37,640 nucleotides of DNA from an uncultured beta proteobacterium. GTDB taxonomy: Bacteria; Pseudomonadota; Gammaproteobacteria; Burkholderiales; Burkholderiaceae_C. Below the pieces are notes generated by a model that was not told the DNA's origin, searched no databases, and worked only from the letters and a program-made list of their open reading frames with translations. This document shows positions 34,057 to 37,640 of this stretch, piece by piece. The DNA lies in assembly GCA_903844215.1 (NCBI GenBank), contig CAIMSP010000127.1, forward strand, positions 1-37,640, given 5' to 3'. Numbering within the stretch: the first letter of the stretch is position 1; every line of letters starts with the position of its first letter. A program made the position numbers and the translations under genes.

Positions 34057-34923
34057 CTACTTCAGCAAGCCGGCGCTGCGCGCAGCGGCCTCGATGCCCT
34101 TGTAGTTCTCCGCCTGCGTGGGGATGAAGCGCCCGGTGCGCTGCAGGTCGAGAATTTCCTTGCCTTCAGGCGTGCTGGCGCTCAGGTCCAAAAAGGCCTT
34201 GACCAGCTTCTCGCGCAGCGCCCCCGGCATGTCGGCGTGCACCGTCCAGTTGTAGTCGTAGTAGGGCGGCGTGGTGAAAAAAACGTGTACCTTGCTGGCA
34301 TCGACCTTTTTGTCGGCGACAAACTTTTCCCACACCGAAATGTTGAGCGCGCCCGCGTCCACCTTGCCTGCGGCCACGGCGGCGATGGTTGCGTCGTGCG
34401 CACCCGAATAGGCCACGCGCTTGAAGTCCTTGTCCGGGTCGATCTTGGCCTGCAGCAAATAGGCGCGCGGCATCAAATGGCCCGAGGTGCTGGACTGGGA
34501 ACCGAAGCTCACGTTCTTGCCCTTGAGGTCGGCCAGGCTCTTGATGGCCGGGTCGGTGCTGATGAAGACCGATTTGAATTTCGCGTCTTCTTCGCGCTGC
34601 ACCAGCGGCACGGCCTTGCCGCCCGAGCGCACGCTCGCCTGCACGAAGGTGAAGCCGCCAAACCAGGCCATGTCCACCTGCTTGTTGGCCAGCGCTTCCA
34701 CCGAGGCGGCGTAATCCGTCACGGGCGTGAACTCGACTTTCATGCCCAGGCGCGCCTCCAGATACTTCACCAGCGGCGCGGCCTTGCGCCCCAGTTCGGT
34801 GGGCGACTCGTCGGGAATCGCGGTGATTCTGAAAACCTGCTGGGCGTGGCTGGCAGCGCCAAAAAAGAGGCTGGCAGCAGCCAGGAGCAGAGTGAAGCGG
34901 CGACACAGGGAGAGACTGAACAT
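34057..34923 (-). CDS. PhnD-type periplasmic binding protein, candidate selenium-oxyanion binder
   Basis: The 288-residue protein has a signal peptide (about 1-27, ending ASHA) and the PhnD fold: FRITAIPDESPTELGRKAAPLVKYLEARLG (about 31-60), VDMAWFGGFTFVQA, and VSFGSQSSTSGHLMPRAYLL, where the Ser/Thr cluster binds the anion. The family covers phosphonate, phosphite, phosphate and a group annotated as putative selenate binders found beside selD. Here it is divergent from selD with 116 nt between starts and no phosphonate-degrading gene in view, so the last option is favoured. The ATG at 34923 follows AGGA. Confidence 0.85.
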   Translation of the reverse strand: MFSLSLCRRFTLLLAAASLFFGAASHAQQVFRITAIPDESPTELGRKAAPLVKYLEARLGMKVEFTPVTDYAASVEALANKQVDMAWFGGFTFVQASVRSGGKAVPLVQREEDAKFKSVFISTDPAIKSLADLKGKNVSFGSQSSTSGHLMPRAYLLQAKIDPDKDFKRVAYSGAHDATIAAVAAGKVDAGALNISVWEKFVADKKVDASKVHVFFTTPPYYDYNWTVHADMPGALREKLVKAFLDLSASTPEGKEILDLQRTGRFIPTQAENYKGIEAAARSAGLLK

Positions 34924-35039
34924 GAAGATCCTGAAACGTTGAAGGGTGGGAGGCGCCATTAGAACCGATGTGGCGGCGCGTTCAGTGGACCTGAGACAAT
35001 CGATGCGCCTGCCTCCCGCAGCGCAGAAAGCCACCGATC

Positions 35040-36116
35040 ATGACCCCACCCAACGCCACCCTTCCCGCGCCACCGCGCCTGACCTCGCTCTCGCACGGCG
35101 GCGGCTGCGGCTGCAAGATCGCGCCCGGCGTGCTGTCCGAAATCCTGCGCGGCGCCAGCGCCATGCTGATGCCGCCCGAACTGCTGGTGGGCATCGAGAC
35201 CTCGGACGATGCGGCGGTGTACAAATTGAACGAAGAGCAGGCGCTGATCGCCACCACCGACTTCTTCATGCCCATCGTGGATGACCCGTGTGACTTTGGC
35301 CGCATCGCCGCCACCAACGCCATCTCCGACGTGTACGCCATGGGCGGCACGCCCATCATGGCGCTGGCCCTGGTGGCCATGCCCATCAGCGTGCTGTCCA
35401 CCGAGACCATCGGCAAGATCCTGGAAGGCGGCCAGTCCGTGTGCCGCGCCGCTGGCATACCGATCGCGGGCGGCCACACCATCGACTCGGTCGAACCCAT
35501 TTACGGACTGGTGGCCATGGGCCTGGTGCACCCCAAGCGCGTGAAGCGCAACGCCGACGCCAGGGTCGGCGACCGCCTGATTCTGGGCAAGCCGCTGGGC
35601 GTGGGCATCCTGTCGGCCGCGCTGAAGAAAGAGCAATTGAGCTTGGAGGGCTACGCGCAGATGATCGCCGTCACCACCCAACTCAACACCCCAGGCCCCG
35701 ATCTGGCGGCGCTGGACGGCGTGCATGCGCTCACCGACGTCACCGGCTTTGGCTTGGCGGGCCACACGCTGGAACTGGCGCGTGGCGCGAAATGTGCTGT
35801 GCGCATTGACTGGCCGCGCGTGCCGCTGATGGACGGCGTGCGCGAACTCGCCGCACAGGGCATGGTGACCGGCGCCTCGGGGCGCAACTGGGCCGCCTAC
35901 GGCGCTGATGTGCGCCTGTCCGAAAGCCTGAACGCGACCGACCAGGCGCTGCTCAGCGACCCGCAAACCAGCGGCGGCCTGCTCGTGACCTGCGCTCCTG
36001 AAACAGTAGCGGACGTGCTGGCGATCTTTGCGCGCCACGGCTTTGCCTGCGCGACCGAGATCGGCGAAGTGCTGGCGCTGGAGCCGGGTCAGGCGCCGCA
36101 TCTCGTGGTGGGCTGA
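35040..36116 (+). CDS. selD: Selenide, water dikinase (selenophosphate synthetase)
   Basis: The 358-residue enzyme makes selenophosphate from selenide and ATP, the selenium donor for selenocysteine and 2-selenouridine. The glycine-rich SHGGGCGCKIAPGVL (18-32) holds the catalytic C23 and K26; the catalytic position is Cys, not a TGA-coded selenocysteine. DDAAVYKLN (about 55-63) and TTDFFMPIVDDPCDFGRIAATNAISDVYAMGG (about 72-103) are the metal/ATP loops of the PurM-like fold, and QTSGGLL near the end is typical. No selA, selB or mnmH (selU) is in the window. It is divergent from the PhnD-type transporter, which may supply its selenium. Confidence 0.96.
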   Translation: MTPPNATLPAPPRLTSLSHGGGCGCKIAPGVLSEILRGASAMLMPPELLVGIETSDDAAVYKLNEEQALIATTDFFMPIVDDPCDFGRIAATNAISDVYAMGGTPIMALALVAMPISVLSTETIGKILEGGQSVCRAAGIPIAGGHTIDSVEPIYGLVAMGLVHPKRVKRNADARVGDRLILGKPLGVGILSAALKKEQLSLEGYAQMIAVTTQLNTPGPDLAALDGVHALTDVTGFGLAGHTLELARGAKCAVRIDWPRVPLMDGVRELAAQGMVTGASGRNWAAYGADVRLSESLNATDQALLSDPQTSGGLLVTCAPETVADVLAIFARHGFACATEIGEVLALEPGQAPHLVVG

Positions 36117-36135
36117 ACCCGACGCCGCAGCGGCC

Positions 36136-37506
36136 TCAGTTCAGGCGCAGAAAAGGCTGGAGCTTCTTCACGGTCCACAGGCGGTTGGCGACAGCGACTG
36201 ATGCCAAGCTTGCAATCAGCAAACCCGCACCGTAGTCGGCATCCACTTCAAACCAGGTTGGCCAGTGCGAAAAACCGAAGGTCCAAAGCAAGGCGCCCCA
36301 GAGTGCCGCAAAGGCAAACAAAAATATCACTGGAAACAGGCGACCCAATCCACGAATGATCAATGCAAAGCCGGTCGCCGCAGCCATTTCCAGTGCCAGT
36401 ATGCGATAGCTCCAGGTGGTTTCAAGGCTATGGCTAAGCGGCACATCGCCAAAAGCCCAACTCCCAATCACCCAGATGCACACGACGAACGCAATCACAG
36501 CCCATTGAAGCGCGACGCTCGTGACAAAGATATGCCAACCCAGGCGCCCACGGTGCCAGTTCCGCGGCGCCAACAGGTGTCGCCAATGCAGGTCCTTGCA
36601 GATCAGACGACCGGAGGCGCTGATAGAGAGAACGGCGAGTACCAGCAAATGGGCGGGGCCAATTTCGCTGTTCCAGGGGGCTAGGTACGGCAATGCCACC
36701 GTGGGGATCCAGCAGTATTGAACTATGGCATCGCGCAAGAAGGCGAATGGTGATCTGCGAGTCAGGGCTCCACCAACTTCGTAAAGTTTGGAGTTATCCA
36801 GCGCGGTGTAGCGACGACCAACGGCGGAAATTCGCTTCCGCAAGCTGCCCTGCCGATTTTCATTGACGGTTACCCTCAGTGTCGGCGCACGTTGCCAACG
36901 GGTCACTAAAAGGGTTGCGAACAGCGGCCACGAGAGCGCCAAAAGGGTCTGCAAGATGACAGGAAATTGGCTGAACTGGTCCGCGCCGTGTGCCAGGCCG
37001 GGGATCACGCTGACCCACACCGCCAACAGCAGGCAGCCCGTCAAAATGACCCACAACCAGGCACGATGAAGCACGCCATGGTTCGACAAAGCGGCGATGT
37101 AGCTCAGGCTCAGTAGCGTGGAAAAAAAGCCCGCTGCGCTGGTCCACTGCCAAGGCGATGTGGGAAGCGCCAGCAGCAGCGTTGCACTTATCACGATCAG
37201 TCCCCAAAGGAACATGGTGTTTCCCAAGGCAGCGCGCAGCCAGGCACGCCAAAGGTTTTCGGGAGTCCGCCGCTGCCTCAACACACGGGCGCCGCTGGCC
37301 ACTGCGCTCGATTCCTGCCACCCCTTGATGGTCAGCAGCATGCCCGCCATGACGATCCAGAACTGGATGATGAATGTCAGGCCGTTGACCCCCAGGGCGG
37401 CGAGTGGGTAGAGCACGGCCCAAAGCACGCCCAGGGCCAGCGTCCCCATTCCCGTGAGCAGTGCCGTGCCGATGGTTTGGGTCGTCATTTGCAGTTCATT
37501 TTTCAC
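36136..37506 (-). CDS. Polytopic membrane protein, probable ABC exporter permease
   Basis: The 456-residue protein has about ten to twelve membrane helices with a soluble loop (about 245-290) between halves. I recognise no named family. The GTG at 37506 overlaps the stop of the preceding ATPase-like frame (GTGA) and has GGAG 8 nt upstream; an ATG at 37488 lacks a Shine-Dalgarno. The coupling to an ATPase tail suggests an ABC-2-like exporter, but the sequence alone does not prove this. Its codon use is less GC-biased than that of selD. It is convergent with selD, 19 nt apart. Confidence 0.55.
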   Translation of the reverse strand: MKNELQMTTQTIGTALLTGMGTLALGVLWAVLYPLAALGVNGLTFIIQFWIVMAGMLLTIKGWQESSAVASGARVLRQRRTPENLWRAWLRAALGNTMFLWGLIVISATLLLALPTSPWQWTSAAGFFSTLLSLSYIAALSNHGVLHRAWLWVILTGCLLLAVWVSVIPGLAHGADQFSQFPVILQTLLALSWPLFATLLVTRWQRAPTLRVTVNENRQGSLRKRISAVGRRYTALDNSKLYEVGGALTRRSPFAFLRDAIVQYCWIPTVALPYLAPWNSEIGPAHLLVLAVLSISASGRLICKDLHWRHLLAPRNWHRGRLGWHIFVTSVALQWAVIAFVVCIWVIGSWAFGDVPLSHSLETTWSYRILALEMAAATGFALIIRGLGRLFPVIFLFAFAALWGALLWTFGFSHWPTWFEVDADYGAGLLIASLASVAVANRLWTVKKLQPFLRLN

Positions 37507-37640
37507 GAGTTCAACTCCATAAACAGTTCGTCCAGCGACAGGGCCCGGCCTTTGTCGGCCCATACCGGTGCGAGCCGCGTGTCGATCACGCACTGCGCGG
37601 CGGCGGGGTTCTGGCACACCACGGCAGCGCGTGGTAGGTC
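37503..37640 (-). CDS. C-terminal end of a probable ABC transporter ATPase (partial)
   Basis: Only the last 45 codons lie in the window; the gene continues past base 37640. They read in part RLAPVWADKGRALSLDELF and end MELNS. An ending of the type SLDELF-xEL is common in ATPase subunits of ABC-2 exporters. No Walker motif is visible because the core is off the edge. The stop overlaps the GTG of the membrane protein gene. Confidence 0.5.
   Translation of the reverse strand, partial: DLPRAAVVCQNPAAAQCVIDTRLAPVWADKGRALSLDELFMELNS

Noticed and set aside
31506-34923. Phosphonate degradation locus
   Set aside because: Only transport genes are present; no C-P lyase, phosphonatase or phosphite dehydrogenase gene is in the window.
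35100-35120. Selenocysteine-coding selD (in-frame TGA at the active site)
   Set aside because: The catalytic position is an ordinary TGC Cys codon and the frame has no internal TGA.

Overview
The window reads as chromosomal DNA of a high-GC betaproteobacterium of the order Burkholderiales, most likely close to the Comamonadaceae. The grounds are the GC-rich codon use and one diagnostic gene string: cytochrome c4, coxB, coxA, a 36-residue small assembly protein, ctaG, a DUF2970 gene, coxC, a convergent twin-transmembrane gene, SURF1, an SCO-like gene, ctaA, ctaB, sco, then rpoH on the opposite strand. The species cannot be named from this.

Layout. 1-1505 is an accessory edge. It holds a 167-bp fold-back (MITE-like) element, then a PIN-domain toxin/antitoxin pair on the minus strand bracketed by two near-identical 22-bp direct repeats. 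1506-11103 holds loosely connected genes: a 14-TM type MFS exporter, an exported creatininase-fold protein with a periplasmic YVTN beta-propeller protein, a second MFS transporter, a carboxylesterase, an exported peroxiredoxin, a methyl-accepting chemotaxis protein, and a DapA-family aldolase/lyase preceded by the 21-codon stump of a short-chain dehydrogenase gene. 11185-16869 is an amine catabolism/uptake operon: class III aminotransferase followed by a PotABCD-type ABC transporter, with a palindromic repeat before the first permease. 16852-19166 carries trmL, a comF-type gene and a divergent BioC-like methyltransferase with an eroded SAM-binding loop.

19213-29129 encodes the aa3-type cytochrome oxidase and the apparatus that builds it: electron donor (c4), subunits I-III, copper delivery (CtaG, SCO and a second SCO-like CxxxC membrane protein), heme A synthesis (CtaB, CtaA) and SURF1. 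Subunit II ends just where a fused cytochrome c domain would begin, so the complex appears to have lost a caa3-type tail. rpoH (29164-30105, minus) has a 17/18 CIRCE element directly upstream, which implies HrcA control of the heat-shock sigma factor.

30354-31485 carries two small genes of unknown function. 31506-34923 (minus) is a PhnDCEE-type ABC transporter divergent from selD (35040-36116). No phosphonate catabolic gene is present and the transporter neighbours the selenophosphate synthetase gene, so a selenium oxyanion is a better substrate guess than phosphonate. The window ends inside an ABC-type efflux pair: a polytopic membrane protein and the last 45 codons of its probable ATPase.

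No rRNA, tRNA, CRISPR array, phage or intact insertion sequence was seen. The strongest observations are the CIRCE-rpoH site, the truncated coxB, the CxxxC SCO-like protein, the selD-linked transporter, the creatininase-fold protein with substituted metal ligands, the SDR stump and the fold-back element with the repeat-bracketed toxin/antitoxin pair.
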